Source: RZYY01 sp036794825 (GTDB lineage Bacteria > Bacteroidota > Bacteroidia > Bacteroidales > 4484-276). From it: a stretch of 64,000 bases of DNA. Below the pieces are notes generated by a model, which saw nothing but the letters and a program-made list of their open reading frames with translations, ran no database searches and had not been told where the DNA came from. Each line of letters opens with the position of its first letter. Position 1 is the stretch's first letter. The stretch spans positions 269,950-333,949 of the forward strand of contig DAIRGA010000001.1 of the NCBI GenBank assembly GCA_036794825.1. Direction: 5' to 3'. The position numbers were made by a program, and so were the translations under genes. Positions 8,178 to 18,756 of this stretch are shown in pieces.

Positions 8178-9695
8178 TTATTTGGAGCTGATTGGGCCGC
8201 CCACGCGATCCATGGCACATCTGAAACCAATATAGTTGGTAGCGGTTCTTTCGTCCATAAATCTTCTAACGCCGGGGCTGAGGAAATAAGCGCCGTCTCT
8301 CCATGAGCCGCCTTTTACTACCCTGGCCTGGTTGCTGATGAGTGAAGATCTTCCGAAATCGTACATTTTAAGGGTGGTATCTCTCATGGCTGCAGCTTCG
8401 CTCATTTGCCATTTTGAACGGTCAATCACCGACATGTGGTCGCCATCAAGGTAATCCCTGTTGTCGGCCTGGCGGTAGTTGATGCGGTTGGCAGCGTCGT
8501 TAACCGAAATTGTATCGAAGCGCATTCTGCCCAGACTGTCTTTTTCGGCAGGTACTCCGTCCTGCATGCGTAGTTTGTTAAATACGTTTCCGCGGTACGG
8601 ACTGAAGTCTGAAACGTCTTTATGACTTAGCGGGCGGTAAACATCTGAAACCCATTCTGCTACGTTTCCTGCCATATTGTAAAGGCCGTAATCATTTGGT
8701 GGATAAGTGCCAACGGGAGCGGTGATATCGGCGCCGTCGTTCAGCGCTCCGGCAACTCCCATATAATCGCCACGCCCTCTTTTGAAATTGTCGAGGTACT
8801 GACCGTAGGCGCGTTTGTCGGCAGTATTCCTAACCATCCTGCCATCCCACGGATAAATTCTTCGTTCGGCCACATTTTCGTAACTTGCTACGATTCCCAA
8901 TGCAGCAAATTCCCATTCTGCTTCGGTGGGAAGTCGGTATTTTGGAAGCATGATCCCATCTTCGAGCCTGACTCGGCGTTCTCCGGTTCCTGTTGGGCTC
9001 AGGTCTTGCAGTGGACGGTTAACCAACCCGTCATACTGCCCTTTGAGGTAAGCATCGGTATTGAAATTATCCTGATCCTGCTGATCGGGGTTCGGGGATA
9101 AGATTCCCTGACGGATAAGCAACATTTCGTTCACACGATCTGAACGCCATGAACAGTAGTCTGTAGCCTGAATCCATGTTACACCAACAACCGGGTAATT
9201 GTGATATGCCGGGTGGCGCAGGTATAAACTTGCGAGTGGTTCATTGTAGGCCAGACGCTCACGCCATACCAGTGTGTCGGGCAGGGCTTGCCGGTAAACT
9301 TCGGGATAGCTGACAAATACCCTTTGCAGCCAGTAGAGATATTCAAGATAGTCGAGGTTGGTTACCTCGGTTTCGTCCATGTAAAAGGAGCGAACCGTAA
9401 TTTTTCGGGGAGGATTGTTGTATTCGAACATGATGTCCTCGTCGGTTTGTCCCATCACAAAAGTTCCCCCTTCGATGAAAACAAGACCCGGACCGGTTTC
9501 CTGGTCGCGGTAACGTGAAACCTCAAAACCGCCGTTCTGCGGGTTATTGTATTCCCATCCTGTAGTGGGAGAGACGTTATTTTTTGTCCCGAAAATCCCT
9601 TTACAGGAAGGCATTAAAAAGCCTAAGGAAATAACTACTAAAAGAAAGAACAACTGCTGATTTTTGAACATGCTTGATAGTTTTTTGAAAAACAC
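8178..9695 (-). CDS. gldJ: T9SS/gliding motility lipoprotein GldJ
   Basis: 505 residues. A signal peptide ends in the lipobox LMPSC with Cys31 as lipidation site. TGWEYNNPQNGGF (about 42-54) and ETGPGLVFIEGGTFVMGQ (66-83) are characteristic of GldJ, a formylglycine-generating-enzyme (SUMF1)-fold lipoprotein. MDETEVTNLDYLEYLYWL, LPTEAEWEFAALG, YNMAGNVAEWVSDVY and the C-terminal VVKGGSWRDGAYFLSPG/GFRCA belong to the same fold. In Flavobacterium GldJ is an outer-membrane lipoprotein needed for GldK stability, T9SS and gliding; catalysis is not expected. It starts 9 bp after the PorP-like gene. Proximity to porU-porV matches the known gldJ-porU-porV neighbourhood. Confidence 0.9.
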   Translation of the reverse strand: MFFKKLSSMFKNQQLFFLLVVISLGFLMPSCKGIFGTKNNVSPTTGWEYNNPQNGGFEVSRYRDQETGPGLVFIEGGTFVMGQTDEDIMFEYNNPPRKITVRSFYMDETEVTNLDYLEYLYWLQRVFVSYPEVYRQALPDTLVWRERLAYNEPLASLYLRHPAYHNYPVVGVTWIQATDYCSWRSDRVNEMLLIRQGILSPNPDQQDQDNFNTDAYLKGQYDGLVNRPLQDLSPTGTGERRVRLEDGIMLPKYRLPTEAEWEFAALGIVASYENVAERRIYPWDGRMVRNTADKRAYGQYLDNFKRGRGDYMGVAGALNDGADITAPVGTYPPNDYGLYNMAGNVAEWVSDVYRPLSHKDVSDFSPYRGNVFNKLRMQDGVPAEKDSLGRMRFDTISVNDAANRINYRQADNRDYLDGDHMSVIDRSKWQMSEAAAMRDTTLKMYDFGRSSLISNQARVVKGGSWRDGAYFLSPGVRRFMDERTATNYIGFRCAMDRVGGPISSK

Positions 9696-9704
9696 GGTAA
9701 CTAA

Positions 9705-10688
9705 CTAAAAACTTGGACATTTTATTGCCCCTCGCCTTGCACTTTTTTTGTCGCAGGGAATCAACAGGGCAAATGACAGCTCATGTGCGCCACCCGCGGC
9801 ATTTCCGAATGGCGAAACGGTGTAATCGTAACTGTAACCAAAACGATACTGTTCGTGCTGCAAACCTACTAATAATATCACAGCATCCGGATTTTCGAAC
9901 GCATGCCTGAACCATAACCCAAAAACGAAAGGTTCATAGGCAAAGTAACTTCCCAGATTAAGTTGTTTAAAGTCACCCTGTTGCTGGTATAAAATATTGG
10001 GTGAAACCACTAATTCCGAACCATAAGAGCTGCGGTAACGCCTGTCGTTGCCAAAATTTGCCCCGGCGTGCAGGGTAATTTTCATTCCCATTTTCGTCTC
10101 TTGATTCTCCAATAAAAATCCTATTTCAGGCTGGGTTGGGTGATGAACCGCTCCGCCAACGAAATATTTTTCGCTGAACCCAACCAGAAAACCCCCGGCG
10201 AAATCCACATAATTGACGCTTTCAGCAACTCCGGTGGGTGGAGTGGCGGTGTTGTTCTGCAAATTGGAAGGCAAAACAAGATCGGCCAGGCTAAGACCCC
10301 GCTGCCCATAAGTGGCCTGAAGCGCAAGGTTAGCCTCTACATCCCGGCTGATGGTGAGCTTATAAGCATACATTCCTGAAATCATCAACTGGCTGATGGC
10401 AGCTTCGCCCTGCTTGTCGTAATGTAACTGCAAGCCAACCCCGCCATTCAGAAATTCTGAATACCTGTCCCAGGAGAGTCCGTAGGCTGTGAATGCCCCT
10501 GGAAGAGATGGCCATTGATTGCGATAATTGAGGTTAAAACGCGAGCAATATTCTGATCCTGCCAGCGCAGGATTGAGATACAAAGGGTTAGCATAAAACT
10601 GCGAAAAAGGGAAATCCTGCGACTGCACCTTAAAAGATAAAATGAACAGAAGCGCAAAAACAAGTGATGGGTTTCTTAATTTTATCAT
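9705..10688 (-). CDS. PorP/SprF family outer-membrane protein
   Basis: 327 residues with a signal peptide (cleavage near VQSQD, about residue 24). The mature protein opens with FPFSQFYANPLYLNPALAGS, the near-invariant start of the PorP/SprF family, followed by NYRNQWPSLPGAF and alternating beta-strand segments of an outer-membrane barrel. Family members anchor partner T9SS cargo or complete the motor (PorP with the E-P complex, SprF with the SprB adhesin). Many paralogues exist per genome and this one cannot be identified further. It is the first gene of a pair with gldJ and diverges from the porU operon, so it probably serves the T9SS. Confidence 0.85.
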   Translation of the reverse strand: MIKLRNPSLVFALLFILSFKVQSQDFPFSQFYANPLYLNPALAGSEYCSRFNLNYRNQWPSLPGAFTAYGLSWDRYSEFLNGGVGLQLHYDKQGEAAISQLMISGMYAYKLTISRDVEANLALQATYGQRGLSLADLVLPSNLQNNTATPPTGVAESVNYVDFAGGFLVGFSEKYFVGGAVHHPTQPEIGFLLENQETKMGMKITLHAGANFGNDRRYRSSYGSELVVSPNILYQQQGDFKQLNLGSYFAYEPFVFGLWFRHAFENPDAVILLVGLQHEQYRFGYSYDYTVSPFGNAAGGAHELSFALLIPCDKKSARRGAIKCPSF

Positions 10689-10983
10689 ACAAAAGCAACC
10701 ATTTACGCAACCTTTAATCTCTCTATAAACTCATTTACAGGTAGGTTATTTTATTTCCGGGTTCAGGCATAACCCCAATGCAGAGTCTTTGACGGATTGA
10801 TTCATGATCAAAACGATTTTCCCGCTGATAGTTAACAGCAATATAAAACCGATCAGGTTCGTTTTCATGCCTCCGGGTTCTATATTGCCCTGTGGATCAA
10901 TCAAAGGGGAAATCAATAAGGTAATTGCCTGAATTTCAACCTGAACAAATGTGTTTGGAAGGTGTTGATTTAATTGTTATCAA
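10689..10983. other. Divergent intergenic region between porP-like and porU
   Basis: 295 bp separating the minus-strand porP-gldJ unit from the plus-strand porU unit; promoters for both should lie here. I see no perfect TAnnTTTG box. A 40-codon minus-strand frame (10746-10868, ATG then a hydrophobic stretch NLIGFILLLTISGKIVLIM) is open and preceded by GGAGG, but only 1 nt from the ATG; I do not treat it as a gene. Confidence 0.4.
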
Positions 10984-13900
10984 ATGAAATTAATAAGAAT
11001 GAACCAACTGATCATCTTTTCTCTATACCTCATTTCCTTTGTTTCACCGCTGTTTATCTATGGACAGGAGGTTAAAGTTCCATTCGCTTTGCAATGGAAT
11101 CCGCCGGTTGAAGTGAAGATTTCGGAAACAGAATCCTACAGGTACCTCAATTTTTTCGATGCCCGCTATGATGACGCTGATGCCATGACTCCGAAATTCC
11201 ACAAAACCCTCAGGCTGGATGGTCAACCTTCGGTTTTAAATGTTAGCATAATAAATCCGGTTTATACCCCACTGCAACACGACGAAATGCTTTGGCTCCA
11301 TGCCATTCATACTTTATCCAGCGATATTGATGTAAGCGCTGAAATAGTCAAATCGGGGAATGAGGCTTTTGCTGCCGTTAGTTTTACTCCCTTTCGCATC
11401 AACCCTGAAACAGGCAGGGTGGAAAAATTATTGTCCGGTGAAATTTTACTTGAACAGGCTGCTGAGGTAAAGTCAGAGACTGTTACTGAAAATTTTGCTC
11501 CCAATTCGTTGCTGGCATCAGGTAATTGGTATAAAATCAGGATCAATAAAACCGGTCTTTTCAAGGTTACCCATGCTCAACTGGCCGAAATGGGGATGAA
11601 TGTTTCGTCGCTCAGTTCGGCTAACATCAGAGTTTATGGCAATGGCGGAGGAATGCTGCCCGAAAATAACTCAACCCCCCGATTTGATGATCTTCAGGAA
11701 ACCTCCATAGCTGTGTTCGATGGTGGTGACGGAATATTTGGATCGGGCGATTTTTTGGTTTTCTACGGTATTGGCCCGGATGTGTGGAAGTTTGAACCCA
11801 TACTTTTCCGGTTTTCGCACGAGAAAAACCTCTTCTCCGACTACGCCTTTTATTATATTACTGCTGATCTTGGCCCGGGCAAACGCATCACCCAGTTGCC
11901 ATCATCCTCTCAGCCTGCCAATTACATCTCAACAACTTTCAACGATTACGTTTTTCACGAACTCGACCAGGTTAACCTCATCAAATCGGGCAGGGAGTGG
12001 TATGGTGAAATTTTCGACCTCATCACCCTATATAATTACAGTTTTTCTTTTCCCAATCTAAAATCCGATGTTCAGCAACACATCAAAATCAGGACCATCG
12101 CAAAATCTGTTCTTACAAGCACATTTGTAGCCAATATTAATAATCTCGAACCCCTGATAATTACTATCAACGGTACACCCGACAATCCTGAAGGGCAATA
12201 TGCCCGCGACGCAATCGGTGAGTTGAAATTTTACACCAGCAGCGATGATATCAATCTCGGACTTAAATACAATAAGCCTTCCACGAGTGCCATCGGCTGG
12301 CTGGATTACATCGAACTCAATGTGACACGCAACTCTATTTTCACTGGCGGCCAGATGGCTTTCAGAGATGTTTGGTCGAAGGATTACAATAAGGTAACTG
12401 AGTTCCGGCTGAGTAATGTTAATGCAGGGGTTACAATATGGGAGGTTACGGATCGTCACAATATCAGGCACGTTCAGGCTGCCCTGGCCGGGAATACCAT
12501 GAGTTTCACGCTCCCCACAGATGAAGCAGTGAGAGAATTTATCGCTTTCGACGGCACCCAGTTCCACGATGTTCAAACGGTGGGATATGTGCCCAATCAA
12601 AATCTTCATGCTATTGCTGATGTTGATTATGTGATTGTTTCGCACCCGGATTTTCTCGCCGAAGCCAACCGCCTTGCCGAATTTCATAATTCATTCTCAA
12701 ACCTGAACACGCTGGTTGTTATTCCGGAACTGATTTACAACGAATTCTCCTCCGGATCACCCGATATGACCGCCATCAGGGATATGATGAGGATGATGTA
12801 CGAAAGAGGTTCAACCGGTAATAAGCCGCGTTATCTGCTTCTTTTCGGCGATGCGTCCTATGATCCCAAAGACAGGGTGAGCAACAACACCAACTTTATC
12901 CTCACGTATCAATCGGTGAATTCGCTTCATTTTGTCAACTCTTACGCCACCGACGATTACTTCGGATACCTTGATCCGGGCGAAGGAACCGGGGTTAACG
13001 AGGTGCTCGATATCGGTGTCGGAAGATTTGTGGTGCGAACACTTGCAGAAGCCAAAATGGTTGTGGATAAGGTGATACACTATGCCACCTCTCCTTCGAG
13101 GTTCGGTCCCTGGCGTAATGTGGTAACTTTTGTAGCCGATGATGAAAATCAGAATGCTCATCTGTCACAGGCAGAGCAACTTGCTGTTTTTGTGGATACT
13201 ACGTACAAAAATTACAATATTGACAAAATCTACATTGATGCCTACCTCCAGGAATCTACCACCGGCGGTCAGCGCTTTCCATCCGTTAACAAAGCCATCA
13301 ATACAAGGATGGACAAAGGAACTTTAATCATGAATTATACCGGCCACGGCGGCGAATTGGGCTGGGCGCACGAGCGCATTCTCGAAATTGCCGACATCAA
13401 CAGTTGGAAAAACTATGACAAACTCGCTGTTTTCATCACCGCTACCTGTGAATTTACAAGATACGATGACCCGGGAAGAATTTCTGCCGGCGAGCATGTT
13501 TTCCTCAATCCGAACGGTGGCGGGATTGCGCTTTTCACCACCTCGAGGTTAACATTTGGCTCATCCAACCTCAGCCTCAACAGGGGAATTTACAAATATG
13601 CTTTTGAACGCAATGATAAGGAACCTTACTCGCTCGGCGACCTGATCCGCCTGGCCAAACTGGAAAGTTCCGGCGGCCCCAACGATAAGAAATTCATCCT
13701 TGTAGGCGATCCGGCGCTCAAAATGGCCTATCCCTACTACAACATCGAAACAACCTCGATCAATCAGCGAGAAACTTTCGAATCGAATGCCCCCGACACA
13801 CTCAAAGCGCTTTCGATGGTGACCGTTACGGGAAGAATTACCGATGAATTTAAAAATGTGGTTACCAATTTCAACGGGGTGCTTTATGCCACTGTTTTTG

Positions 13901-14823
13901 ACAAAGAAAATGAAGTGCTGACACTTGGCCAGGATCCTGGTAGCTTTCAGCGAGTATTTATGCTTCGCAAAAACACCCTTTTCAATGGGAGAACTGATGT
14001 GAAGGATGGCAACTTCACCTTTTCATTCATCGTTCCAAAGGACATAGCCTACCAGTATGGATTTGGTAAGATCAGCTATTTTGCCAACAGCGACAACATT
14101 GATGCAGCCGGTTACTACGAAAATATTGTCATCGGCGGATACGACAACACCTCCATGATAGACCGATCTGGGCCGGTAATTCAGCTTTTCATGAACGATA
14201 CCACTTTTGTAAACGGCGGAATTACCAATGAAAATCCGGTTTTGTATGCACGCGTTTTTGACGAAAGTGGGATTAATGCCGTTGGAAACAGCATCGGGCA
14301 TGATATTGCTGCAGTTTTAGATAATAACAACGATAAACCATTCATCCTGAATGACTTTTACCAGGCCGACTTCGGTGGATTCCAGCACGGAAGCGTCCGG
14401 TTCCCAATGAGTAACCTCACTCCGGGCATGCACGAAATACGATTCAAAATCTGGGATGTATTCAACAACTCGTCCGAAGCCACCATTTCCTTCCAGGTGA
14501 TCGGTAAAAATGAAATGGTGATGAACGGGCTGAAAAATTATCCTAACCCGGTTACCGATTACACTTATTTTACGTTTAATCACAACCAGGCCGATAGTGA
14601 GTTGAAGGTTACCATCGAAATTTTTGACCTTTCCGGCAAAAAAGTCACTACCCTCGAGCAGTTCAACACCAGCTCTTCCTTTGCAACAAATCCTGTTTAC
14701 TGGGATGGAACCAACGAAAACGGGCAATTGCTAAGGGCGGGAATTTATATTTACCGTGTACAGGCCAATAATAAGGACGGTAAGATTTCATCCGGCACTA
14801 ACAAGTTGGTCATTATCAGATAA
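10984..14823 (+). CDS. porU: T9SS sortase PorU (C25 gingipain-like), copy 1
   Basis: 1279 residues with an N-terminal signal peptide (cleavage near IYGQE, about 28). The first 500 residues are beta-rich, with INPETGRVEKL and SGNWYKIRINKTGLFKVT as in PorU N-terminal domains. The peptidase C25 domain spans about 540-910, with the catalytic dyad in YTGHGGELGWAHER (His788) and ITATCEF (Cys822). The C-terminal part has an FlgD/Ig-like domain with NYPNPVTDYTYFTF and YWDGTNENGQ. PorU cleaves C-terminal sorting domains of T9SS cargo and links the cargo to A-LPS. A Met at codon 6 is an alternative start. It is the first gene of the porU-porU-porV operon, 31 bp before the second copy. Confidence 0.93.
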   Translation: MKLIRMNQLIIFSLYLISFVSPLFIYGQEVKVPFALQWNPPVEVKISETESYRYLNFFDARYDDADAMTPKFHKTLRLDGQPSVLNVSIINPVYTPLQHDEMLWLHAIHTLSSDIDVSAEIVKSGNEAFAAVSFTPFRINPETGRVEKLLSGEILLEQAAEVKSETVTENFAPNSLLASGNWYKIRINKTGLFKVTHAQLAEMGMNVSSLSSANIRVYGNGGGMLPENNSTPRFDDLQETSIAVFDGGDGIFGSGDFLVFYGIGPDVWKFEPILFRFSHEKNLFSDYAFYYITADLGPGKRITQLPSSSQPANYISTTFNDYVFHELDQVNLIKSGREWYGEIFDLITLYNYSFSFPNLKSDVQQHIKIRTIAKSVLTSTFVANINNLEPLIITINGTPDNPEGQYARDAIGELKFYTSSDDINLGLKYNKPSTSAIGWLDYIELNVTRNSIFTGGQMAFRDVWSKDYNKVTEFRLSNVNAGVTIWEVTDRHNIRHVQAALAGNTMSFTLPTDEAVREFIAFDGTQFHDVQTVGYVPNQNLHAIADVDYVIVSHPDFLAEANRLAEFHNSFSNLNTLVVIPELIYNEFSSGSPDMTAIRDMMRMMYERGSTGNKPRYLLLFGDASYDPKDRVSNNTNFILTYQSVNSLHFVNSYATDDYFGYLDPGEGTGVNEVLDIGVGRFVVRTLAEAKMVVDKVIHYATSPSRFGPWRNVVTFVADDENQNAHLSQAEQLAVFVDTTYKNYNIDKIYIDAYLQESTTGGQRFPSVNKAINTRMDKGTLIMNYTGHGGELGWAHERILEIADINSWKNYDKLAVFITATCEFTRYDDPGRISAGEHVFLNPNGGGIALFTTSRLTFGSSNLSLNRGIYKYAFERNDKEPYSLGDLIRLAKLESSGGPNDKKFILVGDPALKMAYPYYNIETTSINQRETFESNAPDTLKALSMVTVTGRITDEFKNVVTNFNGVLYATVFDKENEVLTLGQDPGSFQRVFMLRKNTLFNGRTDVKDGNFTFSFIVPKDIAYQYGFGKISYFANSDNIDAAGYYENIVIGGYDNTSMIDRSGPVIQLFMNDTTFVNGGITNENPVLYARVFDESGINAVGNSIGHDIAAVLDNNNDKPFILNDFYQADFGGFQHGSVRFPMSNLTPGMHEIRFKIWDVFNNSSEATISFQVIGKNEMVMNGLKNYPNPVTDYTYFTFNHNQADSELKVTIEIFDLSGKKVTTLEQFNTSSSFATNPVYWDGTNENGQLLRAGIYIYRVQANNKDGKISSGTNKLVIIR

Positions 14824-14854
14824 ATATATCAAAATCTAACGGTCAATCTCCAAA

Positions 14855-17800
14855 ATGCAACCAAAGATCATTTTAATATTTGCCTTTTTTCTGTTGATTA
14901 TTGCTCCTGCGCCGGCTCAACAGTCAACAATCAGCGAAACTATTCAATGGAGCGATATTCAGCCCTTTTCTTTCGATGGCAATAATTTGAAAGTGCTGCA
15001 TTTCAGTGGAGCTTCCAATTGTGAAAATTTCGGGATGCTACCGGTTTACACACGCCTTTTCCCGAATGAAAAACTCAACGAAACTTTTACCTTCAACATT
15101 GCCGACCCGGAATTTCTTCCCTTTACCGACCAAGCGCTTCTGGAAGATGTTACAGATATTGACCTTGTACCCCGAAATCTTTCTTACTCCTCAGGAATAG
15201 CCACGGTACGCAAGCGGAACTACAGCGAACTGACTCTGTTACCTCTTCGGATCAACCCTGAAACAGGTTTGGTTGAAAAACTGATTTCTTTCAGAATCGA
15301 GATTTTCAGCGAAAGCACATTAGATCCCGTATTTAAAGAAGAGCCCGTTCTTTTTGCAGAAAACTCAGTCCTAAAGGAAGGTGATTGGTACAAGGTTGCG
15401 GTAGTTAAAACCGGTATCCATAAAGTCTCCTACGAAGATCTCACCGGGATGGGAATGAATTTTTCAGGTGTAAATGCTGATCATATCCGCTTTTTTGGAA
15501 ATGGTGGCACTATGCTCCCCGAACGCAACGGCGACCCCAGGCTTGACGATTTGCAGGAGCTTTCAATCCTAATGCAAGATGGGGGAGATGGAAGTTTTGA
15601 TACCGGCGATTACATATTATTTTATGCCCAGGGACCGGTTTCTTGGAAATATGTGCCGATTAATCTCGCTTTTGAGCATGTCAGGCATAGGTATTCTGAC
15701 CACAATTATTATTTTATTACGGTGAAGGAGGGCTTAGGTAAGCGTGTTGTTAGTCAGGAAGTTATAACCGCAGTACCGGTTCAGGAAATAACAAAATACA
15801 ATTATTTCGAATCTTTCAGCCTCGACAGCATCAATCTCATCCGCAGCGGTTCCGAGTGGTACAGCCATGAATTCTCGGATGTAACACAGCGCACTTACAA
15901 TTTTTCTTTCCCCTACCGCGACGTTGCAGAGAGTGTTTTCATTTCAGCCGATGTGGCTGCCAGGTCGTTTGTCAATTCAAGCTTCGATATCTATGCCAAT
16001 GGAGAATTGCTGTGGAATTTCCCAATCACGGCAGTGCCGCCGGGAAGCATTAAATACGCAAACGAAATGATGAAAACCCGAAGACTGGCGATTTCCGGAA
16101 GCCAGGATATTTCGTTCGGGGTGACCTACAACAAACCAGCGGCAGATAGCAGGGGTTGGCTCAATTATATTGATGTGAATGTAATCAACCGGCTCGAGTT
16201 TCATGGAAGTCAGATGCCATTCCGGAACATTTTTGCTATGTATTCCGATACCATCACACGGTTCAAACTGACCAATGTAACCAACCAGGTAACCATCTGG
16301 GATGTGACCGATCATCAGAACGTGAAATCAATTGATTACCAATTAAATGGTGATACATGCTCGTTTGTCTCCAGAACCGACCGGCTGCGTGAGTTCATCG
16401 CTTTCAATCACCTGTTTTACTTTAATGCTGAAATGCTCGGAAAAGTTGAAAATCAAAACCTACACGCACTTCAAGAAGCAGATTTCATCATTGTAAGCCA
16501 TCCCGATTTTATGGAGCAGGCAGAACGGTTAAAAATGCTCCATCAGCAAATTGATCAGATGGCCATCCACCTGGTAACTCCACAACAAATCTACAATGAG
16601 TTTTCTTCCGGGAAACCTGATCCGGGAGCTATCCGTGATTTTGTCAGGATGATTTATGGCAAATCCCAGGATCCGCCTCGCCTGAAATACCTGCTCCTGT
16701 TTGGAGATGGGTCCTACGATCCGAAAAACAGAATCGAGAACAACAAAAATTTCATCTTAACTTACCAGTCGAAACAATCGTTGATTTATACCACCTCTTA
16801 TGTTACGGATGATTTCTTTGGTTTAATGGATTCCAATGAGGGCGCTGATGCAGTGGGCAACCTCGACATCGGCATTGGAAGATTTCCGGTGAATACCCTG
16901 ACCGAAGCCAAACAAATAGTGGATAAATACGAAAGCTACATGACTCTATCACCAGAAAATCAAGGTCATTGGCGAAATCAATTCTGTTTTATTGCAGATG
17001 ATGAGGACGATAATCTGCATATTTTCCAGGCTGATACCGTTTTGGTAAAAACTGTTGCCGATAACAATAATTCGCTGAACATCAACAAGATATATCTTGA
17101 TGCATACCGTCAGGAAAAAACATCGGTGGGAGAAAGATATCCTGACGCCACAAACGCTGTTAATGAGCAGTTGAACAACGGAGCCTTGTTTGTTAACTAC
17201 ACCGGGCATGGCGGCGAAATTGCCCTTGCCCACGAGCGGGTGGTTCAGATTCAGGACATCCTTTCGTGGAACAACGAGAGTAAATTGCCGGTAATGATAA
17301 CGGCAACCTGTGAGTTTGCGCCCTATGACAACCCGAGTCTTGTGTCAGCCGGCGAAAATGTTTTACTCAATCCAAATGGAGGTGGAATTGCCTTGATGTC
17401 AACCACAAGAGTAGCTTTTGCTTCGAGCAACCTGGTGATGAACAAACGAATTTACGATACCCTGTTTCGCTCGCAGCCAGGCAATTACCCGCGGCTTGGA
17501 GATCTGATCATGTATTCTAAAATTCCCAACAACGTTAACTTCCGAAACTTTACTCTCCTGGGCAATCCCGCCCTTAAGCTCGCTTTCCCTGAAAATCAGA
17601 TTATTGTTGATTCGATAAACGGAAAACCGGCTGCTGCTCAGCGAGATACTCTCAGAGCGGGAAGTTATGTGAGTTTCAGTGGTTATGTAGCTACACATAC
17701 TGATAATCAGATTTTGGATGAATTTGAAGGCGTTCTTTATCCGGTTTTTTATGACAAAGCAAAAAAGATTTCCACCCTTGCCAATGACCCCCGAAGTGCG

Positions 17801-18676
17801 GTTTTTCAATTCGATTTGCAACAGGAGATTCTATATCAGGGTACAGCCGAAATCAAAAAGGGTAGATTTTCGTTCTCTTTTGTTGTTCCCAAAGATATCA
17901 TTTACAGCTATGGAACCGGAAAACTTTCGTTGTACGCTACCGATGGCCAAACGGATGCAGCAGGTGCTTTCAGTGGGTTCGTTTTAGGTGGTTTTGATGA
18001 CGAAAATCCTGACCAGACCGGGCCGGTTGTAGATATTTATCTAAACGCCAAACCATTCACAAACGGAAGCGTTACCCATAATAGTCCAACCTTTTATGCT
18101 GATCTTTTCGACGAATCAGGCATCAACTCATTTGGTGTTGGTATCGGCCATGATATAGTTGCGCAGCTTGACGGACCATTAAAAGAGAGCCTGATTCTCA
18201 ACAGCCATTATGTTCAGGAGATGAATGATTTTCGGCAGGGCTCCATTCAGTTTCCATTCAGCAAACTTCCAAACGGACAATATTCCCTTCAGCTCAAAGC
18301 CTGGGATATGGTGAACAACTCCTCCACAGCGGCTATTCAATTTACAGTATCCGACAATATCACCACTGACCTTACCCAGGTTTTCAATTATCCCAATCCT
18401 TTCAGGGATTATACCTCGTTCACTTTTCAGCACAATCAGTTCGACAGCCCGTTGACGGTAAAATTCAGCATTTACGATTTCAACGGAAGGTTGGTGCAGA
18501 CTATCGGCCCACTCGAAATAATCAGCAATGGATATTACATCGAGCCTGTTTACTGGGACGGAACAAATGATGGCGGCAATAAACTAAAATCCGGTTTATA
18601 CGTTTACAGGGTGGAAGTTATCAACCCTTCGGGCGATATTACCTACATGACCCAAAAACTCATGATCGCCGACTGA
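14855..18676 (+). CDS. T9SS sortase PorU paralogue (C25 gingipain-like), copy 2
   Basis: 1273 residues, collinear with the preceding gene along its whole length. It has a signal peptide ending near APAQQS (about 22) and the shared N-terminal motif EGDWYKVAVVKTGIHKVSY. The C25 domain carries His785 (YTGHGGEIALAHER) and Cys819 (ITATCEF), with the same 34-residue dyad spacing as copy 1, and the FlgD-like C-terminus has YWDGTNDGGN. All catalytic features are intact, so this is a functional-looking paralogue, clearly diverged at protein level and thus an old duplication. Directly followed by porV. Whether each copy handles different cargo or attaches a different anchor is unknown; either could be the orthologue of the single PorU of other species. 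Confidence 0.9.
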   Translation: MQPKIILIFAFFLLIIAPAPAQQSTISETIQWSDIQPFSFDGNNLKVLHFSGASNCENFGMLPVYTRLFPNEKLNETFTFNIADPEFLPFTDQALLEDVTDIDLVPRNLSYSSGIATVRKRNYSELTLLPLRINPETGLVEKLISFRIEIFSESTLDPVFKEEPVLFAENSVLKEGDWYKVAVVKTGIHKVSYEDLTGMGMNFSGVNADHIRFFGNGGTMLPERNGDPRLDDLQELSILMQDGGDGSFDTGDYILFYAQGPVSWKYVPINLAFEHVRHRYSDHNYYFITVKEGLGKRVVSQEVITAVPVQEITKYNYFESFSLDSINLIRSGSEWYSHEFSDVTQRTYNFSFPYRDVAESVFISADVAARSFVNSSFDIYANGELLWNFPITAVPPGSIKYANEMMKTRRLAISGSQDISFGVTYNKPAADSRGWLNYIDVNVINRLEFHGSQMPFRNIFAMYSDTITRFKLTNVTNQVTIWDVTDHQNVKSIDYQLNGDTCSFVSRTDRLREFIAFNHLFYFNAEMLGKVENQNLHALQEADFIIVSHPDFMEQAERLKMLHQQIDQMAIHLVTPQQIYNEFSSGKPDPGAIRDFVRMIYGKSQDPPRLKYLLLFGDGSYDPKNRIENNKNFILTYQSKQSLIYTTSYVTDDFFGLMDSNEGADAVGNLDIGIGRFPVNTLTEAKQIVDKYESYMTLSPENQGHWRNQFCFIADDEDDNLHIFQADTVLVKTVADNNNSLNINKIYLDAYRQEKTSVGERYPDATNAVNEQLNNGALFVNYTGHGGEIALAHERVVQIQDILSWNNESKLPVMITATCEFAPYDNPSLVSAGENVLLNPNGGGIALMSTTRVAFASSNLVMNKRIYDTLFRSQPGNYPRLGDLIMYSKIPNNVNFRNFTLLGNPALKLAFPENQIIVDSINGKPAAAQRDTLRAGSYVSFSGYVATHTDNQILDEFEGVLYPVFYDKAKKISTLANDPRSAVFQFDLQQEILYQGTAEIKKGRFSFSFVVPKDIIYSYGTGKLSLYATDGQTDAAGAFSGFVLGGFDDENPDQTGPVVDIYLNAKPFTNGSVTHNSPTFYADLFDESGINSFGVGIGHDIVAQLDGPLKESLILNSHYVQEMNDFRQGSIQFPFSKLPNGQYSLQLKAWDMVNNSSTAAIQFTVSDNITTDLTQVFNYPNPFRDYTSFTFQHNQFDSPLTVKFSIYDFNGRLVQTIGPLEIISNGYYIEPVYWDGTNDGGNKLKSGLYVYRVEVINPSGDITYMTQKLMIAD

Positions 18677-18756
18677 TTGCCTGTCGAAGGCAAAACAATA
18701 TAAAAAACGAATGGCCGTTAAACATGTCTAATTTTATCAAGGAAAACATAAACTTT

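Noticed and set aside
10746..10868. 40-codon minus-strand ORF upstream of porU
   Set aside because: It has a hydrophobic stretch and a GGAGG that is too close to the ATG to serve as a ribosome site; no family recognised.
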